Assembly (NCBI RefSeq): GCF_028372415.1
Contig: NC_092872.1
Coordinates: 86,101,113-86,165,112 of the forward strand
Reading direction: 5' to 3'
Length of the DNA: 64,000 nt
Source: Notamacropus eugenii
Taxonomy: Eukaryota > Chordata > Mammalia > Diprotodontia > Macropodidae
This document shows positions 53,600 to 64,000 of this stretch, one piece after another. How positions within the stretch are numbered: position 1 is the first letter of the stretch; each line of letters opens with the position of its first letter. A program made the position numbers and the translations under genes. Under the pieces are notes generated by a model. It was not told where the DNA came from. It saw only the letters and a list, made by a program, of their open reading frames with translations, and searched no databases.

Positions 53600-53790
53600 A
53601 ATATCATCTTAAGAAATATGGCAAGTCTATGGAAAGCCAGCCAGGAAATCTTGAGTTTAATTCCCACCCTTGACACATACTAAGTTTGTGTCCTTTAACA
53701 AATCACTTAACTTTACCATGAACATGGCTACTTTCACAGTTGCTAAGAATTCTCACTGGGAGTTTCCTATGCCCAGGGGTGTGCTGGTAA
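53600..53790 (+). repeat. MIR-type SINE
   Basis: Blocks: ggcaagtctatggaaagcca, gaaatcttgagtttaattcc, ttgtgtcctttaacaaatca, cttaactttaccatgaacat. Confidence 0.65.
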
Positions 53791-53814
53791 ATGTTTAACA
53801 ACTGACTCTTCAAA

Positions 53815-53852
53815 CATACACACACACATATACACACACACACGCACACGTG
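53815..53852. repeat. (CA)n microsatellite
   Basis: Imperfect cacacacatatacacacacacacgcacacg. Confidence 0.92.
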
Positions 53853-53884
53853 CAACAAACTTTAAAATTTAATCTGTGATATTA

Positions 53885-54460
53885 AAATTTTCTCCATCAT
53901 TTTCTATTCTTTTTGAAATAATATTTTATTTCCCCTAATTACACATTAAAGTAATTTAAAACATTTTTTGAAAAGTTTTGAATTTCAAATTCTATCCTTC
54001 CCTGAGACAGTAAGCAGCTTGATACAGGTAATACATGAGCAATCATGTAAAACATTTCCATATTATTCATTTTATACAAGAAGACTTGACTAACAACAAC
54101 AAAAGAGAGAAAGTGAAAATAGTATGCTTCAGATTGTATTTAGACAATATCAATTCTTTCTCTGGAAGTGGATAGCATGTTTCATCATGAGTCCTTTGGG
54201 ATTGTCTTGGATCATTGCATTGCTGAGAAGAGCTAAGTCATTCACAGTTCTTCATGATACAACATTGTTGCTGCTACATACAGTGTTCTCCTGGTTTTGC
54301 TCAGTTTGCATCAGTTCACATGAGTCTTCCCAGGTTTTTCTGAAATCATCATGCTTGTCATTTCTCATTGCACAATAATATTCCATCATAATCATATACC
54401 ATACATAGCTTGTTCAGTCATTCTCCAGTTGATGGATAGTTCAATCACTTTCTTAAGTCT
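53885..54460 (-). mobile_element. L1 3' end
   Basis: Starts at the antisense terminus (53925-54020: aatattttatttcccctaat, tacacattaaagtaatttaa, ccctgagacagtaagcagct), then aacatttccatattattcat, and the 3' UTR blocks gcatgtttcatcatgagtcc, ttgcattgctgagaagagct, tgcatcagttcacatgagtc and cacaataatattccatcata. It ends near ttctccagttgatggatag. The 84-codon plus frame at 54124-54378 is antisense L1. Confidence 0.85.
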
Positions 54461-54699
54461 AGATAATCAGCAAAACAATAAATCAAGCCCTAATATACAG
54501 CTTTGTTAATTTCTGAGACGTATATGTTCACACTGAAAATTTAACAATTAGCTCTTTTGCAAACCTTCAGGGAAGTTCCAGCAGTCCTTTGCTTATGTAA
54601 ATGAAGTCTCAAGTCAAACAAAACATTATGTAGATAGCTAAATGTCAGAAGTTAATATTGTTACTCTTATTCTTAAGGTTGGAAAAGCACTTTATATAC

Positions 54700-54940
54700 A
54701 AGCAGCTAGGTGGCTGCATACAGCCCGGTACTTAGAGTCAAAAAGACTTGTGTTCAAATCTGGCCTCGGACACTTACTAGCTGAGTGATCCTGGACAAGT
54801 CACTTCACCTCTTTCAACCTGAGTTTCCTTCACTGTAAAATGAGAATAATAGCAGCTTCTACTCTGCAAAATTGTTGTGAGGATTAAATGAGATATATGT
54901 AAACAGCTTTGCAAAAATTGAAGTGCTGTATACAGCTACT
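54700..54940 (+). mobile_element. MAR1-type SINE
   Basis: Head caagcagctaggtggctgca, then cttagagtcaaaaagacttg, gttcaaatctggcctcggac, tagctgagtgatcctggaca, gagtttccttcactgtaaaa, gttgtgaggattaaatgaga. Confidence 0.9.
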
Positions 54941-55135
54941 ATCTCATTTGATCCTTTGCACATTCCTGTGAAGTAGGTCCTACAATTATCCCCAATTTAG
55001 CAATTAGAAGTAGAAGCTAAGAAATTTACCCCCAGTTCCATAACCAGTAAATGTTGAGGTTAGGATCTAAGCTCAGATCTTCCTAATAATGCCATGTCCA
55101 CTGATCTTTCCACTATGGTGCACAGCCTCTAGATG
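54941..55135 (-). repeat. MIR-type SINE
   Basis: Antisense: actatctcatttgatccttt, gaagtaggtcctacaattat, agctaagaaatttaccccca, gaggttaggatctaagctca, gatcttcctaataatgccat, ctttccactatggtgcacag. Its last 100 bp are in the duplicated unit at 55033-55176. Confidence 0.85.
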
Positions 55136-55176
55136 AGATCTGGAACCCTGACTCATCTCATTCTACTCTCCTTTGT
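55033..55176. repeat. 144-bp direct duplication, copy 1
   Basis: Aligns without gaps to 56918-57061 with four differences by eye (about 97% identity). It covers the distal MIR plus about 40 bp of non-MIR flank (tgagatctggaaccctgact ...). Confidence 0.92.
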
Positions 55177-55179
55177 CCT

Positions 55180-56115
55180 TATGTATTTCATGTTTAGGTT
55201 CTAAAGCAGCATAAGCCATGGTCCTGGATCCTATACACAAACACCCCCTAAATACTCCAAGGAAGGCACTTACAATACATACCTCAGTGAAGGCCCAGGA
55301 GGAGAAAAACTCATATAACACTCACCAAAACAAATAGATTGATCTGATCAATAATGTACCAGCTTCAATCATTCAACTTGAGGGGCATAAGTCTCCTGGC
55401 TAGCTTCAACGTCTGACAGAAGTGCTGGTACAATGTTCCCTTATTCTGTGTGTACTACTACATGTTTAAGAAGTATCTGGAGCCTGGCTACTGAGAAACA
55501 AGTATTCAACCTTTATTTCAGGGAGCAGAGTAGTTTAATATCTCTGATTCCATGACTGATTTTTTAAAAATTGAACATTTTATGAAAAAAGTTTCTCTTT
55601 TCTTCTAACTTAATTAAACTATTCTCTATAAATGTGGCCTGGTAAGAGCATCCCTGGGGAAACTCCCACATTCTACACCAGGAACTATTGCATACTTTCT
55701 CACCTTGAAGAATCCTGTCTTCCCTATCATATTGACATAAAAATCATGGAAGCCTTAATAACAAATCTTCAGATTTAGATCCCAAATTCTAATTCTGCAT
55801 ATGGCATTAGTGTCTTTGAAAAAAATTTGGTCCCTGAATATTTAGTTACATGCCATTATCAAGAGGTATGAAAAAGATCCAAGTATAGATAACTCATTGG
55901 CATGTGTGTTTGTGTTGTGTTTTGGGGGATTGTTTGGTTTATTTTTGTTCATCATCAGGTACCTAAACTGGGAAGTGACTTCATAGCTAATTAGGTATAT
56001 AGCATCCCCTTCACTATACATGGTAGGAAAAATGGAAAGGTAGGAGGTTATTGGGGAATTATTACTTAGGAGTACCCTATTGGCACCTATATTTGTAATG
56101 AAAAAAATAATAGAG
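55180..56115. other. No recognised feature
   Basis: The 1.88 kb between the duplication copies starts here. 55200-56115 holds no family I can name. A 141-codon minus frame at 55842-56267 overlaps the L3 below and has no domain. Confidence 0.45.
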
Positions 56116-56117
56116 AT

Positions 56118-56480
56118 ACCTAGAAGAATCGTAGAATTGTAGAGTTTTAGAAGTAGAAGGAATTTCAAATTCAATCTGTGACAGCCAAGCATGAAAGGAA
56201 TCCCCACTATAACATACTGGGCAAGTAATTGTCCAGTCTCTGCTGCCAAAGAAGGGGAAGCCACCACCTCTTGAAGAAGCCCTTTCTACTGTTGGAAGTT
56301 AAGAAGATGTTCCTGATACCCAGATTACATTTGCTTCTTTGTAATTTCTTCCCATTGCTCTTAGTTCTGCTTTCGGATTCCAAACAAATATGTATAATTC
56401 CTCATCTCCAGGATGACCCTTGAACTATCTGAAAACAGCTATCATGGCCTCTTCCCAAATCGAGCCCTCTTTTTTCTAGG
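56118..56480 (-). mobile_element. L3/CR1 LINE 3' end
   Basis: Antisense L3 order: gaatcgtagaattgtagagt, tccagtctctgctgccaaag, aagccaccacctcttgaaga, agccctttctactgttggaa, gtaatttcttcccattgctc, ttagttctgctttcggattc, gaaaacagctatcatggcct. Confidence 0.82.
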
Positions 56481-56484
56481 TTAA

Positions 56485-56915
56485 AGGAGATGTTGAGTCC
56501 TGAAATTACAACATGCAAGCATGGCTGATGCTTATATACATAAACTGCTTGGCAAACCTTAAAAGTGCTCTAATGTAAGCTATTGAATACCTTCAGCCAA
56601 ACTTCAGTGATTACGGTTTGTCAGGCAATTTACATACATGAGCATAGAAACATTTGCCTGCTACAGCTTCAGATTCAACATCTCTTCCCACAAAGCATTA
56701 GGGAGAGAAGATATTAAGGAAATGAAAGCTAGTCCCTGTGCTTGAGTATCTTAAATTTTAGCAGGAGAAACAACACAGAAATTCAACATCATGATAATAA
56801 TAGAGAATACTACCATAACTGAGATCATAGATATATCAACCAGAGCTCCACAGATGTTCATGAAATTTTTGACTACAAGGTGTCATTATAAGGCAAGAAT
56901 ACAGTATATGGAACC
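56485..56915. other. No recognised feature
   Basis: Unassigned. 56750-56800 (cttaaattttagcaggagaaacaacacag) vaguely recalls the 37336 family. Confidence 0.4.
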
Positions 56916-56917
56916 CA

Positions 56918-57061
56918 CAGTTCCATAGCCAGTAAATATTGAGGTTAGGATCTAAGCTCAGATCTTCCTAATAATGCCATGTCCACTGATCTTTCCACTA
57001 TGGTGCACAGCCTCTAGATGAGATCTGGAACACTGATTCATCTCATTCTACTCTCCTTTGT
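56918..57061. repeat. 144-bp direct duplication, copy 2
   Basis: See copy 1 at 55033-55176. Both copies end at ctttgt and diverge abruptly on both sides. Copy 2 lacks the SINE-proximal MIR half present upstream of copy 1. Confidence 0.92.
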
Positions 57062-57069
57062 TATTTTCT

Positions 57070-59710
57070 TAAACTATAACTGGTCGAGACAGAGGAATTG
57101 GAATATTCCTTGCTCCCCATTGCCACTCCCAGTTTCTCTCCCTACCTCCATCACTCAGCAATCTGTTCCTTTGAGGTTCATATCTCTAAACATCAATAAA
57201 GTTACTGGTAGCTCTTGGCTACAGACCTCCAGGTCTGTCCTCCTTTCTCAATGAGTCCAATACATGGCTCACATATTTTTTCTCCTCCCCAAGTATGGGA
57301 CTCCAACATACAAACTGATTCTCCCTCAAGCATCCTAATCACTCAGTTCTTCAACCTAATCCCTTCCCATGACCTTAGCCTACCTTAGCCACATGCAAAG
57401 ATATTAATACACTTGATCTTACCATCACTCCCAAATGTAATACCACTTACACATTCAAGAATCCCAAACCACCTCATCTCACCATAATTTTTCTTTGCCT
57501 TCCCTTCCCAAATTCTTCTTTTCACTAGTACATAATCTCCAGTCCCTCGACATCTCAATTACCTCCCTGACCTCTTTCCTGCACTCTCTTTTCTTTTGCC
57601 CATCTTAACTCCTTAATGAACCAAATCAACTCTATACTGTCCTTTTCTCTTATGTTTCTAAGCCCCTTATCATTTTGCAAATTGTGCCCCACCAAGTCTA
57701 AACCTTGGATCACTCTTGTCATCAGATGCTTTTACCCCCTGTGCATGTGCTACTGAATGAAGGCAAAGAAAATCTACTTTTTGAATCTGTTTGAATCTAC
57801 TACAAAGTTGTGTTACGTAACCTCAGTTGGGATCTCAGTGCTGCTCACCAATCTACCATATTTCCCTTATCAATTTACTATCCCATTCTCCACAGCGACT
57901 CTTCCAAATCTCCATCCCTCCTCAAACCTACCATGGCTCTCCCTCCCTTCACCATCTCAACTGAGAACCTTGCCTCATGTTTTATAGGAAAAAAATGAGG
58001 ATTTTTGTAGGAGCTCTCCTCTTCCTCATCTTATGTCATTTGCCTTTTGCCACTATCTCTTTCACTCCTGTCTCATGTGATGAGTAACTATACTCCTTGA
58101 CAAAGCTAAATTCTCTACCTGATCAAGAGATCTCATTCCATCTCTTTTTCTCCAACAGATTGTTCTCCTTTTATCTCTACCATATCACTGTCTACTGACC
58201 CATTCCTTACTGCCTATAAACATATGCTGGACTCCCCCAGTCCTCTCAAATAGCCTCACTGAATCCTTTCATCACTATTATCATATTATATCTCTTCTGT
58301 CCTTTGTGGCTAAGCTCCTTTAAAAGGATATCTACAATATGGGTGCCTCCACTTTCTCTCCTTAACCTCTTTTCTTAATCCATTGCAATGTTGCTTCCAG
58401 TCTTACCATACTACCAGAACTGCTCCTTCCAAAATTATCAATGATCTAATGGTCAAATCCAGGGGCCTTTTCCCAATCATCATTCTCCTTGATTTCTCTG
58501 CAGTCTTTGCCACTGTTGGTCACCTTCTACTCCACTGTACACTGTTCTCTATCTAACTGACCACTCCTCAGTCTCCTTTTCTGAATTCTAATTCAGACCA
58601 CACAACTGACATCAGTCTTCTTCTTTTCTCTCTCTAACTACTTCACTAGGTGATCTTATCAGTTCTCATGGATTTAATTACCATCTCTATGCTGATGATT
58701 CTCCAGTTTGCCTATCCTTCTCTAACTTCTCACATGTCATCCATTTTCACATTTCTAATTGCTTTTCAGACATTTTGAACAGGGTGTTCAGTAGATATCT
58801 TAAAGCCATTATATCCCAAACCTAACTCATTATCTTTGTTTTCCCTAAACCCTCTGTGCTCCTCCTACTTTTCCTTTTACTGTGAGGGGCAACACCATCC
58901 TTCCAGTCCCTCAAGATCACAGCTTAAGTGTCATCCTCATCCCACTCTCCAACATCTCTCCCTCCTCCGCCCATATCCAATTTATTGCGAGGCTTGTTGA
59001 TTTCAACTCTGTAATATGTCTCAATTATTCTCCCTTGTTTCCTCTTACACTACTCACCACTCTGGTATAGGCTCTTATCACTTCATGTTTGAACTATGCA
59101 ATAAACTATAGATACATATGTCTGCCTCAAATTTCTCCTTTCTCCAATTCATCCTCAGCCACCAGAGCAGATTCCCTAAAGTGCAGATCTGAATATGTCA
59201 CCTCTCCTACTCAACAAATTCCAGTAGTTCCCTATTGCTTCTAGAATCAAATACAAAATGATTGGTTTATTGAACAACAATAAACTGCTGCCTCTCAAGT
59301 CTTCCTTCCAACACCTTATTCTAGGACATGTACTCTTTAGTGACAATGGTCTTATTATTCTGAGAATAAGACACTATTTCTGGGCATTTCTCTTTACTGT
59401 TTCCCATACCTGGATTGCTCTCCCTCCTCATTTCAACTTACTACCTTCCTTGGTTTCTTTTAATTCCTAAATAAAATTCTGTCTTCTGATGTAAGTCTTC
59501 CTCAAAGCCTCAGCTCTAGTACCTTTTCTCTCTTAATTATTTCCTATTTGTTCCCTATATAGCTTGTTGGCACATATTTGTTTATATCCCTCAATTAAAT
59601 CACGAGTTCCTGGAGGGAGTGTATTATCTTTTGGCTCTTTTTGCATTCCTAGCACTAAGGCCAGTGCCTGTCACATAGTAGGTGCTTAAAAAATGTTTAG
59701 TGACTGACTA
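57070..59710 (+). mobile_element. Long L2 LINE with reverse-transcriptase remains
   Basis: About 2.6 kb of one L2 in the + direction. Two reverse-transcriptase landmarks survive. One is IILLDFSAVFATVGH near 58478-58522, matching the CR1/L2 pattern LLD-SAAFDTV-H. The other is NYHLYADDSPVCL with YADD at 58688-58699. Downstream come gtggttcccta-type blocks (59215-59250: caacaaattccagtagttcc) and the L2 3' terminus (59605-59710: gagttcctggagggagtgta, cagtgcctgtcacatagtag, gtgcttaaaaaatgtttagt). Frames are broken many times. No intact endonuclease is visible and the 5' start is not defined. Confidence 0.82.
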
Positions 59711-59714
59711 ATTG

Positions 59715-60055
59715 AAATAAACAACCAGAATTACGTATCCAAATGCATCTTGCCCTTTGGGAATTGCTGTTAGAGACAGGTTCTATGTCACACAAGAAAG
59801 TATCTTGTTAATGATAAATATTCCCCCTTCCTCCTTCCAAACAGTACATGTTGGTGACCCATCTTATTCATCAGGCTTGTTTCAGAATGACTTTTGAACT
59901 GATCCCAAAAATCAAAATCAGTTTCTAAAGATGGAGGCATGCTATCTCTGTCTGTAAACAGCACAGTACATTGAAGACTCTGAAGACAATTCCAGTGAAG
60001 AAATTCTCAAAAATAATTTGAGCCAGGACATCATCTTTGAGTAAGCAATAAAACT
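59715..60055. other. No recognised feature
   Basis: Unassigned DNA between the L2 and L1. Confidence 0.45.
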
Positions 60056-60059
60056 TTGA

Positions 60060-61670
60060 AGAGAACTACTTCAAAGGGATCAACACTCATTAATTTGATA
60101 TACAAGTTCTCATTCTCTTCAATTCAGAGCCATTATACCAGATCTTAAACTGTGTTATAAAGGGGTAATCATCAAAATAATCTGGTACTGTCTAAGAAAT
60201 AGTATGATTGGTCAATGAAATAGATTACATACACAATACTCAGTAGTAAATGACCATGGTAATTTAGTGTTTGATAATCCCCAAAATCCAGACTTTGGGG
60301 ACAAGAACTCACCATTTGACAAAAACTGGTGGGAAAACTAGAAAGCAGTTTGGCAGAAGCTAGGAATAGACCAGTATCTCACACTACATAACAAGATAAA
60401 ATTGTTACATGATATAGACATAAAAAATGATACTAGAAGCAAATTAGGGGAGCACACAATAGTTTACCTGTCAGATGTCTAGACAAGGGGAAAATGTATT
60501 ACCTCATAAGAGATAAAATGCATTACAGCATGCAAAATGGATAATTTTACTTAGATTAAATTAAAAAGGGTTTGCATAAACAAAAGGAACTCAGCCAAAA
60601 TTAGAAGGAAAGCAGAAAACTGGGGGTGGGGATTTTTTACAACCAATGTTTCTGATTAAAAAACTGATTTCTCAACTCTATAGAAAACTGAGTTAAATCT
60701 AGAAGAATACAATTGATAAATGGTCAAAGGATATAAGCAGTTTTCAGACCAAGAAATCAAAGCCATCTATAGTGATACGAAAAAATGCTCTAAATCACTA
60801 TTGATTAGAGAAATGTAAATTAATATAATTTTGAAGAACCACTTCACATCTATTAACTTAGTTAATATGACAGAAAAGGAAAATGTCAAATGTTGAAGGG
60901 AATGTGGGAAAATTGGGACACATGTATTGTTGGTAGAGTTGCAAACTGATCCAACAATTCTAGAGAGCATTTGGAACTATACCCAAAAGGCTAAAAAACT
61001 GTGTATTTCTTTTGATCCAGCAAAAATATTACTATGTTTTTAAATCTTCAAAGAGATTTTAAAAAGGAAAAGGATCTATATGTTCAAAAATATTTATAGT
61101 AGTTCTTTTTGTGGTGACCAAGAAATACAAACTGAAGGATGTCCATCAATTGGGTAATGACTGAACAAGTTATAGTTTATGATTGCTGTGGAATACTGAT
61201 GTACTATAAGAAATAATGAGCAGGATGCTTTCAGAAAAACCTGCAAAGACTTACATGAACTGATACAAAGTAAAGTGAGCAGAACCAGGAGAACTTTGCA
61301 CATAGTAACAGCAATATTATATGATGATCAGCTGTGAATGACTAATCTCTTCTCAGCAATACAATGATCTAAGACAGTCCTGGAGGACTTATGATGAAAA
61401 GTGCATCCACCTCCAGAGAAAGAACAGATCTAGTCTGAATGCAGATTATAGCATATATTTTTTTAACTTTATTTTCCTTATTCTTTTACAACATAACTAT
61501 ATAGAAATATATTTTGTGACTGCACATGTATAACCTATACCAAATTGCTTGCCTTTTCAATGAAGGGAGAATTTAGAATTCAGAATTTTAAAAAAAATTA
61601 ATATTAACATTTTTACATGTAATTGGAGAAAAAATACTTGGAAAAAAATTCAAAGTCATCACACAAGTGA
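60060..61670 (+). mobile_element. L1 3' part (end of ORF2 and 3' UTR)
   Basis: Sense L1 order: ggtaatcatcaaaataatct, gataaatggtcaaaggatat, caagaaatcaaagccatcta, gattagagaaatgtaaatta, ccacttcacatctattaact, atgtattgttggtagagttg, gaatactgatgtactataag, aatacaatgatctaagacag, ccacctccagagaaagaaca, cacatgtataacctatacca, and a terminus atttttacatgtaattggag followed by an A-rich end. 5'-truncated. The minus frames at 60767-60970 and 61094-61303 are antisense L1. Confidence 0.85.
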
Positions 61671-61687
61671 TGAGGGGAAGAGAAAAG

Positions 61688-61758
61688 ACATAAGCATTTA
61701 TTAAGCACCTACTGTCTACTAGGCACTAGGCTAAGCACTTTACAATTATTTTGTTTGA
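61688..61758 (+). repeat. Ancient repeat, opening block of the 37336 family
   Basis: Blocks: taagcatttattaagcacct, actgtctactaggcactagg, ctaagcactttacaattatt. Confidence 0.65.
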
Positions 61759-61759
61759 T

Positions 61760-62375
61760 TAGAGACACAGAGTAGAAGAAGAGCTGGGTCAGATTGTTAT
61801 TTTCTGAGATTTTCTTCTATCAGATTCTGGTCCTGTTCTTGAAGCACAGGATGATGGTAAGAAACCTGAGATTTCCCAGGAGGCAGGTATAGTCAGATAT
61901 CTAACTGATTCCCATTTGAGGCAAGAAAATAAAAGGTTGAAGATTACTGGATTAGCTAACAGAGGTCTTGGGCATGATATCTTTTCCAGCTCTAGCTTCA
62001 GTGCCTAGAAAAGTGAGAAAATTTTTGCCTTTTGGTATTCCCTTTCAGGAACTTATTACATTCCAAGCCACCAAAGTCAGGGACCATTTTTGGCCTTTGA
62101 GCTCTTGTTAGGAGAAAGCAGGTGGCCATGTTATAGCTTTCCTTCCTTGCCTGTCGCTAAGCAGGAGCCAGAGAGATGTGCTAGTGGGAGCTGGTTGTTA
62201 GGAAGAATATTGGAGCTAAGCAAGCATTTCCAATCTTCAGAGTTCTTGTTTTTTCTCCAAAAAGGGTGCTCTCTGTTCACAGTATGGCTGAGCTGTCGGT
62301 AATGATAAATGATGGGCCTTTCTTTAAATTTCCTTTCTCTTCAGTACTAGGTATTGGCCAGTCTGGATGAGTATT
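61760..62375. other. No recognised gene
   Basis: A 70-codon plus frame at 62090-62302 (LLLGESRWPCYSFPSLPVAK) has no domain or transcript signals. Confidence 0.4.
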
Positions 62376-62379
62376 CTAT

Positions 62380-62645
62380 GTGGATAAATTACTTTGGCAA
62401 ATCCAGCAGCCTTTCTGCATGTGGCAACAGATGTACAGTTATGTGGAAGGCTTTATTTCTTTGTTGTGCTAATTATGTAACTTGCTCCTACCTGAGGCAA
62501 TTATAATTTCATAAACAATGATGCTGCTGATGCATTGTGTACAAGCAGCCCTTTTTAGGAAGTGCAGCTACAATTTACATTATGGCAAAAGCAAAAAAAA
62601 AAAATTAGATTCCTTGATAGTTCAGTTTTAAATGCAACTAGTAAT
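62380..62645. promoter_or_regulatory. Candidate conserved non-coding block (speculative)
   Basis: Repeat-free, balanced composition, with clustered words typical of enhancers: ttctttgttgtgctaattat at 62457-62476, gaggcaattataatttcata at 62493-62512, aacaatgatgctgctgatgcat at 62514-62535. It has SOX-like acaatg and ATTA/TAAT cores. Texture-based inference. Confidence 0.25.
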
Positions 62646-62984
62646 GCGACCCAGCCTCAGTGGTGGTTCTAAGGGAAACTCATGAAAAAATTGAGGCAGC
62701 AAGAGAATATTGACCTCGTTTGTGTTTGTGTTTCTGTTTGTAACTCTGCACCCCATGGGTGTTTTTAAAAGTATAGGCAAGTACTAAGTAGAGGTGCCTC
62801 CAACTCTAGGGAAATATAATATATTTACAGAAGACAAGCCATGCTACTATATTCTTAAACGTTGAGGAGATCAAGTCAACTTTAAATTTTCTCTAGTGTG
62901 GAATGTGAAATTTGATGCTGGTGAATTCTTTACCTGTGGACACCATCCAAGAAAAGAAAGTGATCCTCACCAATGGATGATTTA

Positions 62985-63190
62985 GATAAAACATGGTCTA
63001 GGTTTTGAATCCATCAAGTAATTCATTAGTAGCTGTGTGATACAGAGCAAGTCAAACTCTGACCCTCAGTTTCCTTGACTTTATAATGGGGATCATACTT
63101 CCCGTATTTCATGAGGTTGTTGTGAGGTCCAAATAACTAATATGTGTATCCTGTAAACTATAAAACATGAGTATCATCTATTATTACTAT
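62985..63190 (+). repeat. MIR-type SINE
   Basis: Blocks: gttttgaatccatcaagtaa, tagctgtgtgatacagagca, accctcagtttccttgactt, gttgttgtgaggtccaaata. Confidence 0.82.
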
Positions 63191-63485
63191 CTGTCACAGC
63201 ATTGTTTTACAAGGGGAAGGAAATATTACAAGGTCTTGCTATAGGCAGACCAAATGAAATATACTTGTCTGAAGTGTCTTAGGAAGTGGAAAATCAAATT
63301 TTAAAAAGAAGTAAGGGTTCATAATTATCAAAACCTACTAATTCAGAGAAGGAGAAGGAAGAAAGCCTGCTTCAAATAGGTCAGAAATAAGCATGAATCA
63401 GACAGTGATATAGTGATGACCAAAGATATAGCTGCCCTCAAAGCATCTTTTGAAGGATATGGACTTACCCTCCTATCCAGCCATA
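63191..63485. other. No recognised feature
   Basis: Unassigned DNA between two MIR copies. Confidence 0.4.
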
Positions 63486-63489
63486 TCTA

Positions 63490-63715
63490 TTCCCAGGCAC
63501 TTAAGAGTACTGGACTTGGAATTATTAAGATCTGAGTTCATTATAGCTTAGACAATTACCATGTGACTCTTCATAATATGTTTAATCTCAGTATCTTCAC
63601 TTATAAAATAGGAATAATCATAGCACCTATCCCACAGGGTTATTCTAAAGATCAAATGAGATAGCATGTAAAATGTACATTAAATATCAGAATGTTGTAT
63701 AAATGCAAACTATTA
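63490..63715 (+). repeat. MIR-type SINE
   Basis: Blocks: actggacttggaattattaa, gatctgagttcattatagct, taccatgtgactcttcataa, ctcagtatcttcacttataa, ccacagggttattctaaaga, tcaaatgagatagcatgtaa. Confidence 0.85.
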
Positions 63716-63719
63716 TTTT

Positions 63720-64000
63720 TAAAGGAGTATACTATAATATTCTCTGTCATTAAGAATTGCTAATTCAAGCACAAATACTCCTTGGAGGGCTCATACCTTA
63801 AGCCCATCACTAGTTAATGTTTGATTAGTGGAACTCGTTTACAAAATTAATTTTCAGCAGAGAAAATCCTCTGAGATTAAGGATATAAAGGGGAGAGACA
63901 AAGAATAGGAGTTCAGAAGGACAGTGACACCAAGAAGGAGGTGACAGATGCTGAAAGAGGACATGGGAAGTCTTGAAGACAAATTTAGCCACTTTATAAA
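63720..64000. other. No recognised feature
   Basis: The window ends in unassigned, purine-rich DNA (63880-63970). Confidence 0.4.

Noticed and set aside
62090-62302. First exon of a gene near the right end
   Set aside because: A start codon and a 70-codon frame only. There is no GC-rich promoter, no CpG island and no recognised protein.
1-64000. CRISPR array, prokaryotic operon, phage or integrative element
   Set aside because: No regularly spaced direct repeats, no dense coding and no ribosome-binding structure. The repeats are vertebrate retrotransposons.
1-64000. Endogenous retrovirus with gag/pol/env
   Set aside because: I found no paired LTRs, primer-binding site or retroviral protein motifs. 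The AATAAA block at 48659 alone is not enough.

Overview
This window is nuclear DNA of a mammal, almost certainly a marsupial. It is AT-rich, and I found no intact protein-coding gene in it. The marsupial call rests on four things seen together: tRNA-type SINEs of the MAR1/WSINE kind (bodies of the form gcagctaggtggcacagtgg ... gtgaccctgggcaagtcac), RTE LINEs and RTE-derived SINEs ending in a caa-rich tail, marsupial-type L1/half-L1 elements, and very many MIR, L2 and L3/CR1 remains. The open reading frames are short (60-160 codons). They fall in repeats, in microsatellites, or in sequence with no recognisable protein, so I read the window as intergenic or deep intronic.

Layout. 1-5.2 kb: an RTE-SINE, an L1 ORF2 scrap, a 198-bp hAT MITE with a target-site duplication (TSD), and an L2 split by an RTE-SINE. 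5.2-12.7 kb: MIR and MAR1 SINEs, an L1 3' end, a CA microsatellite and a 22-bp perfect palindrome. 13.1-15.6 kb: an ORF1-only half-L1 on the + strand. 15.6-18.2 kb: repeat-poor DNA with a 200-bp purine tract. 18.2-24.7 kb: L1, SINE and L2 insertions nested in one another. 24.7-31 kb: scattered MIR and L2. 31.08-34.01 kb: a 7SL RNA pseudogene cut in two by a second half-L1. 35.7-36.95 kb: a UTP14 processed pseudogene, the only protein-gene remnant. 37.3-38.6 kb: an ancient repeat holding a hAT-like insertion. 39.8-44.8 kb: L2, L3 and SINEs. 44.8-49 kb: repeat-poor. 49.75-51.3 kb: an L3 opened by two RTE-family elements set head to head. 53.4-57.06 kb: a tiny hAT MITE, an L1 3' end, MAR1, and a 144-bp near-identical direct duplication. 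57.07-59.7 kb: a long L2 that still shows its reverse-transcriptase YADD box. 60.06-61.67 kb: an L1 3' end. 62-64 kb: a possible conserved non-coding block, then MIR copies.

The main story is the layering of insertions. Ancient L2, L3, MIR and 7SL copies form the base. RTE-SINEs, MAR1 SINEs, L1, half-L1 and hAT MITEs are inserted into them, often with readable TSDs, so relative ages can be ordered. Recognition is by eye against remembered family features, so family names are at clade level and most boundaries are good to about 10-30 bp.
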